A DNA stretch of 64,000 bases from Aquila chrysaetos chrysaetos (Eukaryota; Chordata; Aves; Accipitriformes; Accipitridae). Under the pieces are notes generated by a model. That model saw only the letters and a program-made list of their open reading frames with translations. It did not search any database and had not been told where the DNA came from. Of the stretch, positions 22,616 through 44,629 are shown in pieces (within the stretch, counting starts at the first letter, position 1; each line of letters starts with the position of its first letter). A program made the translations under genes and the position numbers. The stretch is from NCBI RefSeq assembly GCF_900496995.4, contig NC_044020.1:13844001-13908000 (forward strand), in the 5' to 3' direction.

Positions 22616-25100
22616 ATATATTTACTTAAACACTTTTATGTCCTCAATTCTGCCTAACTCCTTATGTTAGTATTCCTTATAGAAATCTGAGGCAAAACTG
22701 AGAGCCAGTACTAAACTGGCTGACAAATGCTGAAATGTTCCTGCAAAGTGTTGCAGCTGTATGCAGTTGAGTGGGGTATGGCTGAGGGCCCTCATGTGTG
22801 GAAAGCACATGTTCCTTCAAAATGAGTGTTAAAGAAAGGAAATGTCTGTAACTTCTGTGCAGGGCTGCTCAGTGAGGCAGGACTGCTAAGACAGCTTGCT
22901 TTCTCTGCAGCCAGAGGCCTAGAAAGACTAACAAAGGGACAGTCCCTGCATAGATCCAAACTTAAGACCAGGTGCCACCTTTGTTTCCTCTCTGTACAGG
23001 ACCTGACCCAACAGGAGCTAACCAAGAGGCAGCTGTGATCTCAGTGCTTCTCCAGTGAGAACCCATTTCTCAGCTTATATGAATAATTGTCATCCTGATG
23101 ATCCCATTTCTTAAAGTTTTTTTTTTTCTTACAGCAATTAAGATGTAAATCTGATTTTTTTTTTTTTTCCCATGAGCCTTTTTCAAGTGGTATGAATTCC
23201 TATAAATCGTTTAAATAGGAAGCTCAGAAGTGTCATCTGGATTTTCTTGCCTTAGTCATTTGCTTCTCAAATAACTCCCTTGGTGTTACAGCGTTTAGAA
23301 CTCGCTTTCACTTACAAGAAGTTTGTTTGAGGGAAAAATCCAGACACTATTTTAGCAATCAAACATAAGGAAATCAGGTAACTTTAATACATCTGTTGGT
23401 CCCTGAATGCAAAATTGAATAGCCCAGCAAGACTCAAAGGAAGGGAAAAAAAAAGATCAAAATCAGTCACAAGTTTCTAATTTTATTTTAACAATCTTGC
23501 TTTTTAAAAAATACAAGTTCTGATTAATGCCAGGGGGATGCCAAGTGTCCACTGGCCACAGGCCTTATCTCTCACTTCAGTTTACCCTCCTGGGAGTAGT
23601 CATCTCTTTTTGTCAGGGTAGCAAAGAGAGAGCAATAAAATACTAAATAGCTGAGTTGTGTTACAAGGCTTGTAACAGAATCCCAAGGGACCTATGTCTT
23701 ATGGCACAACTTCGTTTAGCAAAGTGTTATTGACCTGGACCAGTAATTTAATGTTGGCAGAATATACAGTAGGTGTGCAAGGTGCATCGGGTGAGGTATT
23801 GTTTGCACTTTAATGGTACCACTATCTCTCTCTTCTGCAAGCGGATCTATTATGTGGCAGAAGTGTTTAAATGGAAGCGAGAGCTCGATTACAGAAGAAA
23901 AGGGAATTCAAAAGGAGGAGCAGGCTTATAAACAAGACATTGAAGAGCTTTAAATGTTTCTCTGTAGTAAGTAATTGAAGTGGCAGCAGAGCTGCCCTTT
24001 TAGTTGCAAGGGGGCTTCTGTACAGCCAACTACTATGAGAGATTTACACTCTCCAAACACCACATTTACTAACAACCTAGAAACCATGGCACTACAAAGA
24101 ACCACTTTTTCTACAAAGGAATTCTATGCAACAGAAGCATCATTTTGCAGGGTCATCTGTCCCAGGCAACCTTTGCATCCACAGACAAATTTGAACTGTG
24201 ATTTCACTGTCCATGGTTTAAATATGCCATGGCTAGATAAATTTCAAATAGGTCCTTTTCTCACTAATGTCTTAAATTAGAAAAGGCACTCACTGTTGAA
24301 ACAGCAACTTTGTTATGTGCTATGAAGGGGTACTGAAGTAAGACTTGTTAATAATTCTGCTGTGATTCTTCTAGTGTCTCAACTATGCTTACGCTTCAGT
24401 GTATTAGGGAAGTTCTACGCACTTTGGTGCTATTGTGGACCTGGCCATAGGAGCAGCAAAACATAGTTGGGGGTGAATAGCTTTTTTTTCCTTCACCTTG
24501 TTTTTGGCAAAGTTGTTTGTTTTTCTGCAGCTGACTGAAGCATGGAGTACTCCTAGGTACAGGTATCATCTCCTTCTCTCTTGAATAATACTGTAGTTCT
24601 TTCTGAGCTTTTACTATCTGTTTAATGCTAAAAAAGGAAGGTGCAAGGAAACAAATATCTGTACGAGCATAATGTACCTGTAATTACACCTCCTTTGGGC
24701 AGGAACTTAGCATCCCCTCGACACATCTCACACCACATAGGAAAAGTTCACAGTACCAAGTTTTACAATCACAGTCACTCACAGCACCAAGATTGTCCAG
24801 ACAAAAAGAAGTTACTAAAGAGAAAGGCCACTGGCCAAAATTCATACAATTGCCCAAGTTAAGGGCTCAGGTTAAAAATAAAGCACTGGTGGGAAAGTTA
24901 AGCCTAGCCTTTGCTGACTCTCCATTTGGTGGGGGGAGAGCAGCAAGTCACCCATCCTAGCTGCAGCTCTGAACAGAACACTGCTATTGCCCCATCTTTT
25001 CTAGGGGCTTTTCTAGCCCCTTAAAACTCATCAGCCACCCAAGTGCTGGGGGAGAAGAGCCCCATGGCACCCCACTTCTGCCTGTGGGAGCTGGAAGTTA
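22616..25100. other. Convergent interval between IL17RA and TMEM121B
   Basis: No coding sequence recognised. The two genes converge here. AATAAA signals for the minus-strand TMEM121B transcript would appear as TTTATT on the plus strand; one such site is at 23482-23487, others lie at 25116-25121 and 25294-25299. The rest is unremarkable AT-rich sequence. Confidence 0.5.
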
Positions 25101-28782
<3,682 letters not shown>

Positions 28783-31700
28783 TCACCCACGGGCGCGACA
28801 CAGCCCCCGGGCACCCACTCCAGAAAATCAGAAATACTTCAGTCCCCCCGATCTCTCTAGGCTGACCAAGATGGGGGCCGTCGGCCTGGCGCAGCGCCCA
28901 CAGCGAAGCACTCGCTCGCGGCTCCTCATCCGTGGCGCTGGACACGCGGCTGCCCGTACTTTCAGTCCTTTGTAAGTAATTGCACACCAAAGTAAGTGCC
29001 TTTTACCCCACCGATTTCCCGAGTTGAGCCGAGCCACGTACCGAGGGCTCTGCCCGGCTTGCCGTGATGGGACGGTGGCTTTCAATTGATGTGAATAGCC
29101 CCTAAAGTTCCTACTTCTACTGAAAGTGCCGGTCGGGGCCTTTACTGACCCTCTAATAATGGCCTCAAATTGAGCTTGGCCGGCTGGGACTGCCACAGCC
29201 ACAGCACTAATGACTTGACACATCACATTTCAGAGTGCTTTGGTGCTCAGCATCACCAGTCCCTCATTCCTACCTCTGCCCAGTGGTGATGAGCCGGGTG
29301 CTGCCCATCAGTGACATGAAGCATACTGAATAAGCCATACCCACAAATGTCTATGTTAACTACACTTTGTGATAAAGACCCAGAATAGCTTGACTTTTGA
29401 GGGTGTTGCTAATCAACACATGGGGTTGAGCAAAACCCAGATGCTTACGACTGGGAAAGGACATCCGGGACAGCAGTGATAACTGCCTAATACATGTTGG
29501 TGCAGGCTCCCTGAGGAGCCCTACTCAGGTAAATGTCACTGGCTGCTCTTGACAACAAGGAGAAATCAGTCTGGGGTACCAGGAGAATTCATGCTTAAAC
29601 CTGAAACAAAGAAATAATTGAGAAAGGGAAGGGGAGAACTTGAGGTGGGTTGACACGAAGATTTCTTTAGACACGTAGCAATAATCAAGAGGATAAGCAG
29701 GGGAAGAAGACGAATCGCAGCAAAAGCATTACCGTCAATGGAGACTGGAGTGAGGGGGCACAGATAAATTGTTTTTCTAAAAGCATGGTCAAAACAGAGG
29801 CGGGGCGGGGAGATAACTGGAGGCTATGCAAGCTTTGGTGTAGTTACTTGGGCAGCACAGTACTGGAGTGGTCCAACCTCTAAACTAGGGTAGCAACACG
29901 CAGGCATTCGCATTGTCTCCCATGCTGGTTGCTATCCTGCTTTAAAAGTCATGCTGCTGCATCTCTGCTGCCATTACCGGCATGGCTGGGTTGCAGCTAG
30001 GATGGGGGATGCCTGGTTTTTGCTACACTCGCCCTGTGTGTTCAATGCTAGGATACACTTGCCAAGATTCAACCTTGCGTCAGCGCTACTTGTGTTCATT
30101 GCCTTCCTCTAACTCACCTTGTCATGGTACGTAGCATCAGATGACACTGATCACGCAAGCGGTCTCTTGCTGTCTAAGGGCCCTTTCTCCCTAATTCCAC
30201 ATTTCAATTAGCAAATAAAAATACTTCATGTTAAGAAGGTCAGTAATTATAGCATATCATAAGAAACATGAGTGTTCTAAAGAACAGTCCAGCCTGGAGG
30301 GCAGTAAATGGGCTGGTGTATCCTAGCCTGGTGCCAGGATGGAGGACACAAGGCTTCACCCCAGGGCAAGACAGGCAGGACACCTATGCAGATGCTCACT
30401 AGAGGGACCAAGATGCAGCAGGCAGCACCGCCAGCCTTGTAACTGTGACAAGCATCACTGGCATTCACAAGATCAGGCGAGTCCACAGCGGGCTGTCGCC
30501 ATTTATTTTCCAGCAGATGACTGCGTGGCAGCCTGAGGCTGAGGACCTCTCACAGCAGGCTTCTGACGGCCCTGTGTAGTCCTGCCCACATTTAGTCCAG
30601 GCAGCTCAAGGGCTTCTGCCAAGGCACTTGGCCCTGGCATCGCAGCTCCGGCATCCCCTCTGCCACATGGAGCCACGGGGCTGCCCTTCCCCAGGGGCTG
30701 CTCCCCACGATCCACATCCCATGTCAGTGCCTCAGAGGCACTGCCACATTGCTGCCTCCACAGTGACACAGGGAACACTCTTCCCTCTGCATTGCTGGGG
30801 CGTGGGGCTGGCCCACAGCCACCCGGCACGGGAAAACGGCAAGCTTTTGCATGACGGAAGCAATGCAGCACCACTCTCAGCCGAGCAGCTTAGTCTGAGG
30901 ACATTCAAGATGCAAGAAGACAGTGAGCAGCGAGCCACCTCTCCTTGCCAGATATGCTCCCGTCGTGTTTGCTCTCCAGCTTCTCAAGGTGTGTGGATTT
31001 TGTCAGAGATGAAAGCGCTGCACCTGGGCTCTGCTACCGAGCGCTGCGTGTTTCGCTGGCAAGGCTTTCTCTCTTTGGCAGACTTGCCTGCCAAAGAAAA
31101 AAAAACATGGCCAAACAATTGCTTTGACTACAATTTTTGTACAACCCCACAAACACCTTGCTTAGGGCTCTGTTGGATGGTCTCTGTTATATAGGGAGCG
31201 TGAGGCTCGAGGCCATGGCCAGGGAGGATGTTTACTATCTGCATTGCTCTTTCAGGTTCGAGCAGGGCCCAGTGATGCTTCTCTTTGACTGGTGTCAGGA
31301 GTTGCCCAGTTCAGGATGGCAGCGAGGGTTTGTGACCGACACCAGCTGTGTCTCCTAATTTGGTTTCCACAGAAGGGCTGGGTTAGATGGCAGTGTAAGT
31401 GTGTGTGATGAAGGGTAGAAGGTAAAAACCTCATTCTTACATACTGGATCCTGGCCTTTATCTAAGGTGGGTACGTTCACCTGCCCCTTCTCAGGGTAAA
31501 CCAACGCTTGTGTCACAAGCGTGACTAATGTGTGGTCAGTCCTGAGGATTAGCTAAGTCGGTCTTGCTCCTACCACATTCACCTATTCCACTGCAACAAA
31601 AGTTTTCCACTTCTACGAGAGGATGTGGAGTGAAAACCAAGCATCCATCTGGGCCGCTCAGGGCAACAGCCCTCAGGCAGCGAGGGTTGCTCCCGCCCTA

Positions 31701-32958
31701 CCTGGCCGGCAGACGGTGACAGCTTTGCCTCGTTGGCTCTCATGCTCCAGGCTTCCTGGGCAACGCGCTTCCCTGGGCGCCGGAGGCTGGACATGCTCAC
31801 TTGGCTGCCCTGGCAGTCTGCCCATAGGCACTCACTCGCATCTCCTCTGCTGTCGGTCCAGTGGCTCGTTTCGCAAAGGTTTGGGTGTGTTTCTTGCCGG
31901 ACTGGCGTCTGTCCCACCTGCTGGGGTAAGTGCAATTGGATGGGGGTCCTGGGGCTTCGGGAGGGATGGGCTGTCACCCACAGCTGGCCTGCCCACCTGG
32001 GGAAATGGGCTCTGACACACCAGCCAGGTGATGTGGTGAGCTCAGCCCAGGGGAACGGGGGAAGCGAGGCACCTGGGGGGGAGCTGGGTGCTAAGTGGGC
32101 CTGCCTGAGCTAGCACGTGCTCAGCGAAGGGGCTTGCGCTTCTTGCACCCTGGGGAGCACGGTCCTGCTGGGCTGTGGCTGCGTGAGCAGGCAAGAGGAG
32201 CTTTATGGAAAAGGTTCTCCAGAGACCAAAGGAACTCTGCTGGGACTGGGAAGGTCCCTGTGTCCAAGGCAGGCAGGTGGGAACAGGGACCTACAGCTAC
32301 AGGGTAAGGGGAGCTATGAGCAGGGATGGGGGAGCACTGGGAAGGAGGGTGGGAGCTCAGGGGCTTCCTTGGGCTGAGCATGGGCACCAGCAGGGCAAAC
32401 ACAACCCAGACAAACAGGTGAGAATAAGAAAAGAGCTTATTTGTGGCAAAGGAAGCAGAAATTGTGCCTGTACCTTAAAATGGGAGTGAGGGAAGAAATG
32501 TCTTCTACTTGAGAAAGCACTGCAGAGCTTTTTGTAGCGCACTGTAGGATGAGATATGACAAGCGGATGCTTCCCGTGTGATCCAGTTATTTAATGCAAT
32601 ATGCAGTCCTTGGAAGTGTTAGTGCTTAACCATTACTGTTAAAACATTAAAAGGCTAAACTATAAATAGCTTCTACTCTTCAGCAGCTCCAAAGCTATGT
32701 TTCTGGCTTTTTTATGTATTTATGTGTATGCATAGATATGTGTGTGTATACATATATTTAAAGGCAAGCAGCAGACAACAGAATTTTATGAAATAGTCAT
32801 ACTGAATATCTAAAACGCTACCATTTCTAGTTTACGCTACTAGTGGGAACAAGTAGTGTGCCCTCAAAAATACCCCTGCTGGGGGAAGAGACAAAACTTT
32901 CTTGAGGGCAGAACTCAAGGGGAAACAAAATAATGACTCAATTTCTTGGTGGGAAGGG

Positions 32959-32980
32959 AAAAAAAAAAAAAAAAAAAAAA
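32959..32980 (+). repeat. Poly(A) run, 22 nt
   Basis: Uninterrupted A homopolymer in the TMEM121B-HDHD5 interval, preceded by gggaaggg. No retroposon body recognised. Confidence 0.9.
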
Positions 32981-34869
32981 GAGGTAAATATATGCCTGAA
33001 AGACCAGAAACTAAATCCCTAATTATACCCTGCAGTAAGCTGTCAGAAACTGGCAGCAGTGGGAGGGAAGGAGGCAAAGCTGATCTCGGTGAGTTTGAGT
33101 GTAATCTGCTCTAACCATACTTAAAATGCTTTTGAGTGGGAAAGGAAGGTTCTGGGATTCTCTGACACGCGCTTTGTACTGCACTTATCTAATCCATTCA
33201 AATGGTCAGGATTGAAGCTATAGGCAAACGTAGAGGAGTTTCACCTGCCCAGCACCAAAATTCAGAGATGCCTCGGTTTGTCCGCCTCTGAACGCAGAGT
33301 CTTTGTAACTAAACTGCTGATCCAGTATTACCATTTGGGGAATGCAGATACTCTTCAAAAGGGTATAAAAGCATAATGATCTATTAGTTGTAATTACATT
33401 TCAGTTCAAAGAGCTTTCAATACCAGCATAAAATGCAAAGAGATTTTTTTCATGCTTGTAGTGGGGTAGGGGTTTGGAGAGTGAAAAGGATTTGGGGGTT
33501 GCTGTTAGTATTTTGTACTTACTCGGCCTTAGTACACAGTGTGTATTGGAACTGACCTTGGGGAGAAAGTGAAAGCTCTTAGAACTGACTGGAAGGGAAA
33601 AGCAGGTTTATTATAGTGAAATAGAGAAAAGGGCTTTCTTGATGGAACAGTTACATTCCTAGAGAACATGTAGCTGCCTTGCTGGTGTGGGGTTTTAAAC
33701 TGTTGCAGACTGGATCCATAAATGTCTTTGCCTAATTTTCATCAAATGGACCATGCGGCTGCAAAAATCCATAAAGACTTGTGCTTTTATAACTGAGGTT
33801 AGGTAGATTCAGTAAAGGAAGGGTTTGGGCATGCCCCTGAAGGGCTAAGGTCTGTACCAGGGTGAGCAGGTAACTGCTTAGCTTGTATTCAAGGCCACCA
33901 GAATCCACAGGTTAAGCACTTCTCGGGGCCTACCCTGGTAGGTATTTCTCACCCCATCCACCTGGGAGCAAACGCCAACCTGAATAGGGCTCTTGGTCCC
34001 TCTTGTTCAAGTTGCTCCTTCTTCAGTGTTTCACAATGCCAATGTTTAACTCTGCTCCTTCTGTTGGTTAAGGATTTCTGTGGGACTCTAGCTTCCAGCT
34101 AAGGCTGTCTCCTACAAGGGACACTTTAACCCTACGCTGCCCTTTTGCTTTGACAATAGTGTAGTGATTTAAAAGCATTCATGTGAAAGGTTCAGGTTTT
34201 GATCTCTTTCTGCCTAACTAAACCTTGATATGCCCTATCCTGGGCGAGTGCTCCAACTTCCAGAGTACTGGATAAAAGGAGAAGGCTGGCTAATGCTTTT
34301 TATTATTATTTATTAGAGGTTGGGGCCATGGGTAATTTCTCCAGGATGTAGAATACAGTTCCATTCCTCTCTCTGCTGAGAATGGGAATCCTTGTCCAGT
34401 CCCTCCAAAATTGCTTTTACTGCTTTATCGATTGTTCCTTTCAACATCAAGTTCTCGGGATCCTCAGTCGTGCTTGTTTTGCTGTCTAATCTGCCTCCTG
34501 TGAGCTGTGAACTTTGTAGATGGAAAACCTTCTGGTGGAATATCTTCTAAGAACAATGCCAGTGAATTGGCTGTTTCTAGATCGTTAAAGCTGATGTTTT
34601 TCACCTAGTAGGATCTTTAATTTTCCATTTGCTGAAATCAGTGGAAGCTTTTGGCTCTAATCTGAAAGTTTGCCAGCTAGTATATTTCTCCCTAACTGCA
34701 CTCACTTTTTTCAAAAGGTATCAGGGCATGGCTCTTGTCAAACAAGTTGGGTTTCTTTTATGATCACAAAGGGTTTAACGTAGACCCAAGTAAGCTTCTA
34801 GTGGTAAGTATAGCTCTCCATATCCCTTAGGCTTGTTCTTCATCTGCAATAGCAGATTAAGTTGGTGGC

Positions 34870-34909
34870 TTTTAGCTTGTGGCTTCCCCTTTTAGCTTGT
34901 GGCTTCCCC
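34870..34909 (+). repeat. Exact 20-bp tandem duplication
   Basis: Two perfect back-to-back copies of ttttagcttgtggcttcccc. A recent local slip or duplication; otherwise unremarkable. Confidence 0.95.
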
Positions 34910-37900
34910 ACCCAGTGGACATAATCATTACTAACTGCTTAGGTCAGGTCACAACTAAATGTCCACCCTGAAAGCATCTCATACACAGGTGGCATCCCAA
35001 AACTAGTCTTGACTGTGAACAGTCAGGGCATCACAGCTTGTGATGTGACCTTTTCTTCCCCCTAGAGTAAGAATGGTCAATACTGCACTCATCTCAGCTG
35101 ACTATGGCAGATGTAGAGCTCACAGGAAGTTACAGTTTGGCTCAGCCAAAAGAATTGTGGAGGGGTATCTTTCAGGGTGGTTCCTTCAAGAAAATCTGAG
35201 AATGGCTTGACCAACAGAACAAAAGAGAATTTGTCCTGATAATCTTCTAGGGCAAAGATGTGAAAGAGACCAGGATAATACTCATGAAATGTACACACAG
35301 CAAGTTAAAATTTATTTCAAAGAAAACATCTTTTATTATTTTATATATGTGCTAGATCAAAGGAGCAACTCTGGAACTGGGTTAAAATTAATAGGAAATC
35401 TAAAATAATCACAGCTTGCGATTTCTCTGTATGATATGTAATTACTCTGCTACAGTGCATGTGACATAATCTGAATCGTTACCCATTTATTGGAGGGAAA
35501 AAGACACACCAGGATTAAGATCGGAAGAAAGGGGACAGTAGTGTTATGTGACTGCCTGAACACCAGGCTAGTAGTTGCATGTATCCTGTGGAATAAAGGA
35601 ATTGACCTCTCTGGCCACCATGTTATTGTCTGACATAAAAGCTCTCTGCTTCAGATCCAAAACAAGGTCTAACCCTCCTCTGGTTCCTCCCTGCTATTCT
35701 CATTTGCCTCACCTCACTGTATACTCCCTTTAGGCTTGACTAAAACCCATCCATCTGTGGAAGATGGAGTTGTTAGGATCAGGTCTTCACCATGTTTGTT
35801 GTATAAGGCAGTGCACTGTATAAATATTAAGGTATTGGATCAGCAAGTGAAGTCCCCTCTCCTGCTTGGTCCCATAATCTGCACAGAAGTATGCTTGCTC
35901 CAAATCAGAGAAATATGCCTTTAAAAATACCACATCTGTGCAATACATGGGACAAAGGAAAAGTTTTGTTCCAGCCACACTTGAAGCTCATTCCAGGAAG
36001 CTGCAATTCCAAGGAAAAGGGATTTCACTGAATTCTAGCAGTAACAGATGTCCATAAATGAACTGCAGATAAGCTAGAAGCCTGCACAGCACTCTAGCAC
36101 AAAATTCGTGTAACAGGAGACCTGGCAAGCGCTTTTGTCAGTAGATATCTTCCTCAATCAAGTCAGTATCCAACAGCAGCTGGAGAAGCCAGATTTCCTA
36201 CTCTATCCACTGTGTCCATGCAATTCCTAGGCAGGGACTTGAACAAAGTGCACTGTTTCAAGGAGCTGAGCAGGGGAAGAGGGGAAAGGTCTCCTTGTTG
36301 CTCAGACCAAGGACAGCCCATCTGACTAATTAGTGCACAGACCAACAAGCAGAGCCTTTTATGCAACCTTACTTGGTAAGAATTGGGGAAAGTGTACAAG
36401 ATTCTTCTAGATTCCTTCTCCTCCCTTCTGTCCAATTTCAACTCGCAAGCGAAGCATTTCTTAAATTACTTATCACTGAAGCACCTCCTACACGTTTTTA
36501 AGACTCCCAGAGGACTGTTTCAACACTAACATGACAAAAAAACAAACCTGGAGCTAAAAGCAGATTTGGAATCTGAAGCAGATTCACATCAGTCAGCTCA
36601 TCTCCACTGCTATTCCAAAGACGGAGATGCATGGCTCACTCTCTGTGCAAATGCAAAACTCTTCCTTTCTTGAAGGAGGTGCTACCTCCCTCCTCTTGCT
36701 ACCTACCTCACTTCTGGCTGAGATGTGCCGTGCATGCTGATATGAAATTACAAACTGCTTGTGATTTCTCAAAATTCTTCTGCATGTTCCTTCCACTAAG
36801 CTACCACCATCATCACAGCAGCAGCCAGTGCACCTGGCTCCATTCATGCAGCAGCACTACACCCCTCGGGGAACACTGGTTCAGCAGCACCTTGTCTTTG
36901 AGTAACTGGCACCACAGTCTTGACAAGAAAGAGCTCTGCCAAAGGTTACTACACACAGATGGACAGACCTTAGTATTTCTGCAGAAAAAGTGCCTACCAA
37001 ATTGAACGTGTGGCTAGCAGTTATTGCCAGCAACCAACTCTCTGAGGTCTATGTAATCATGGCCTAGAAGACCATTACCAATTAATCCTATGGAAGTTAT
37101 CATCCAAGTTAGCAAACACTGCAAGGAAAGGGAGCATTCCTCTTTCCGCACTGGATGGCACCTCTGAAAAGTGAGGCTGAGGGACACTGGTGCTAGTTTA
37201 TGAATAAACAGGGTCTGGACCTCCAGCTTCAGGCCTTGCACACTGGCTCCACAGCAGAATTGTGCTGTGGAGGTGCACTGAAAGCTAAAGGAAGTTCCCT
37301 ATGTTATATGCAAAGTCCTTCCCTGTACTTATTCTTCTGGAAACAAGCCCTTGTCTTGTGCAAGTAGATGAAATGGTAATTTCTTTTTCTCTCCAGTGAA
37401 AGGCAGAAGATTCAAACCTAAGATTGTGTTCCTCACATTACAGCTGCTTTTAGAAGCAGCAAGCGATTCTTGTCCTGATAAGACAAAGAAGAACCCCAGC
37501 TAGTGCTAAGGGAGGAAGCGACTGCTTCCCACTATGGATTTCACATGAGGGAAATTCACCCAAAGAGGTATTTTTCTGCTCCTATTCAGAAAATAATGTA
37601 TAGAGAAAGAAGCCACAGAGAAGGACCTCTTTGCCTGGATCACTGGCAGAGCACCCAGCCCCCTTCAGATGCGGAGCCTGGCATAACATAAGAACAGAGC
37701 CTGCTCTGCAGTGTGACCTTCCTAGGAAGATACATCAGTATCGAGAAGATGGGAGAGCTGCTGAAGCAGAATGTCAGTGCACATGGATGCTGAGATTTGC
37801 ATTAAGAACAACTCAAACTTCTGTGTAGAACATCTTGTTTGTACCCTGTGTATGGAGCTGCCTGGTAAAGCAGGAAGGAAGAAAGAAGAGGCAGAGCAGA

Positions 37901-39442
37901 CCTATTTCTGATCTCTCAGAAATGTGGTGTGAGCTGAGTATAACTAGGAACACCAACTCAGTTGTGTTGGCTCTGAAGGCTTTCTATCACATACACAGAC
38001 TGATTTAGGCTTCTAAAATCACAGTGCTCCTCTGGAATTAAGACACTCCTTGCTGAGCCAATCTTTCATGTGGAGTTTCTCAAGCAATGCTTGCTTAGCT
38101 TCTTTGGACTGTCTAAGGAGACACAGGTCTTGATCTTTCTCTGGATAGCCCCAACTAGGAGAACAGAGGCAATAGAAGGTGCATGTCATTAGGGATAGGG
38201 AAATGTTCCTGGGCAGGCAAGTCCCAGCTGCTAATTCATGTTAGGGGGACTCTAGCTGCATGCTAAAGGAAGAGGAGGGAACAGGGATCAGACCATATGG
38301 GGGTATCCCTGAGCTGCAAAGCACATGAGGGAAGAGAGGGGAAAAAAAGGAAGTGAAGGACGAATACATTTGTACTCTTAAAGAGGAAGATTGAGTATCT
38401 GGGGCTCAGGTACCATCGTGGCTTGATGATCTCCTCTTTCAATCCTTGCATGCGAGGAAGGAGCCAAGGCGGACTGTGACTCTTTCCGTTTGGCCCTTGT
38501 TCCAAACAGGGGCCTTTCTTTGGAAGCTGTGCCAGCTGGAGCAGGGGGATGTCCCTTGCAACAGTTGGGGTCAGGGTGGGTGCTGAAACAGCCTCTTGCT
38601 GCAGCACTGAGTTCTGGGCAAAGAAAACTCTGGAAATTCAGACTCTGTTGTGGTTTCCTCTGCTATTGAGAGCAGGCTGCTGGCTCCCTAGCGGGACATG
38701 AAAAGGCAGAAGTGTTCACACAATGCTAAATAGCGGGGAGGGCGTAATATAATTTTCCCCTCGGCCCTGCAGCATGTTGCTCTGGCTACTGCAGCTTCCT
38801 TTGAGGGGCCCTGCCTCTCCATAGCTGCCGGAGGACTGCAAGATCAGGCTTTGTTTCAGACTGACAGTGATGCAGTGGCAAGTCCCCAAGCAAACAGAAT
38901 TTGTTAAAGTCCATAGGCACTTATTCTTCATAAGGAGAATGTTAAGACTTAAAGCCTTCCCTTGGCAGAGTGTCACCACAACACAGCTTCTGGTGTGCTC
39001 ACGTCACAGACTGGATGAATAGCACATTGTATGAATGGTACATTGGCCGATGGTGGCTCCTTGCACAGGGAAGAGCTTCATCCTCAAACACATCGCAAGG
39101 AGGAGGGTGGGCTTGCGTGATCTTCATGCACAAAGGGTGGAAAAGAAAGAACTCTGATGGCTGAACAAAACTGGGACTGCTGGGACAAGCCTTCTCCTTA
39201 TACCCTGTTTCCATTATGGCTCAATTATTGATGGCAGCAATGTATGTTCACAGTTGAAAACCTGCTGGCAGCTGCCAGGATTGTAGATGAGTATCAATGA
39301 AAGCAAGGGAGAGAGAGACAGAGTTTTCTTTCATGTTGGCTAGATTAGAAGGTCACCCCAGGTCTCCCCCTGTTCTTCCCCTCTTCCCTTCCCAGTACAT
39401 AAAATCCCTGATGGTAGATCTTTAGGCACACCTGTCTTAACC

Positions 39443-44186
<4,744 letters not shown>

Positions 44187-44252
44187 GCCGCGCCGCTCCC
44201 GCCCGGCCCGGCCCCGGGGCCGGCGGGGCACGCCGGGGCTCGTAGTTCCCGG

Positions 44253-44267
44253 ACTACAGCTCCCAGC
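44253..44267 (+). promoter_or_regulatory. ZNF143-type promoter element
   Basis: ACTACAGCTCCCAGC matches the core of the ZNF143/THAP11 site (ACTACAnnTCCCAG), which is characteristic of housekeeping CpG-island promoters close to the transcription start. It lies 67 bp 5' of the HDHD5 ATG. Binding is inferred from the motif only. Confidence 0.6.
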
Positions 44268-44629
44268 GAGGCGCGGGGCCCGGCGGGGCGGGACCGGGGG
44301 GCGCGGCGGAGGGCCGCCTGCCTTCGCCCCGAGCTGGTCGGGCGGGGTGCGGGCGGGAGCGGGGGGGGGCCCCGGCTCCGGGCGAGCCGCCGCCGCGGGA
44401 AGGGTGCCGTCGGCCGCGGGGCTGCGACGTGCTGTCTGCTTCGGAGCAAAGGGTTACGGGTTTGGGGAGAGCTGGGAGAGAAGCCGAGGAGGGCGAGTGG
44501 TTGCAAAAGCAGGTGTGGGAAGCAGCGCCGAGGCTGGCGGGGCTTGCCAGGGCAGAGGAAAAGGGAGTGCGCCGGGGAAAGGGCTACGAGCAGCCCTGCC
44601 GTACGAGAGGCGCGCAGAAGCACTAACGA

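Larger units (their letters stand above)
28991..39442. other. Intergenic interval, TMEM121B to HDHD5
   Basis: About 10 kb with no exon, RNA gene or transposon that I can identify. It contains a 22-nt poly(A) at 32959-32980, a TG/TA-rich patch near 32715-32760 and an exact 20-bp tandem pair at 34870-34909. It should include the HDHD5 3' UTR just left of 39443. The nearest minus-strand AATAAA complements I noticed are at 35321-35326 and 35342-35347, so that UTR end is unresolved. Open frames of 90-190 codons at 30.5-32.4 kb lie in mildly GC-rich sequence and resemble nothing known to me. Confidence 0.55.
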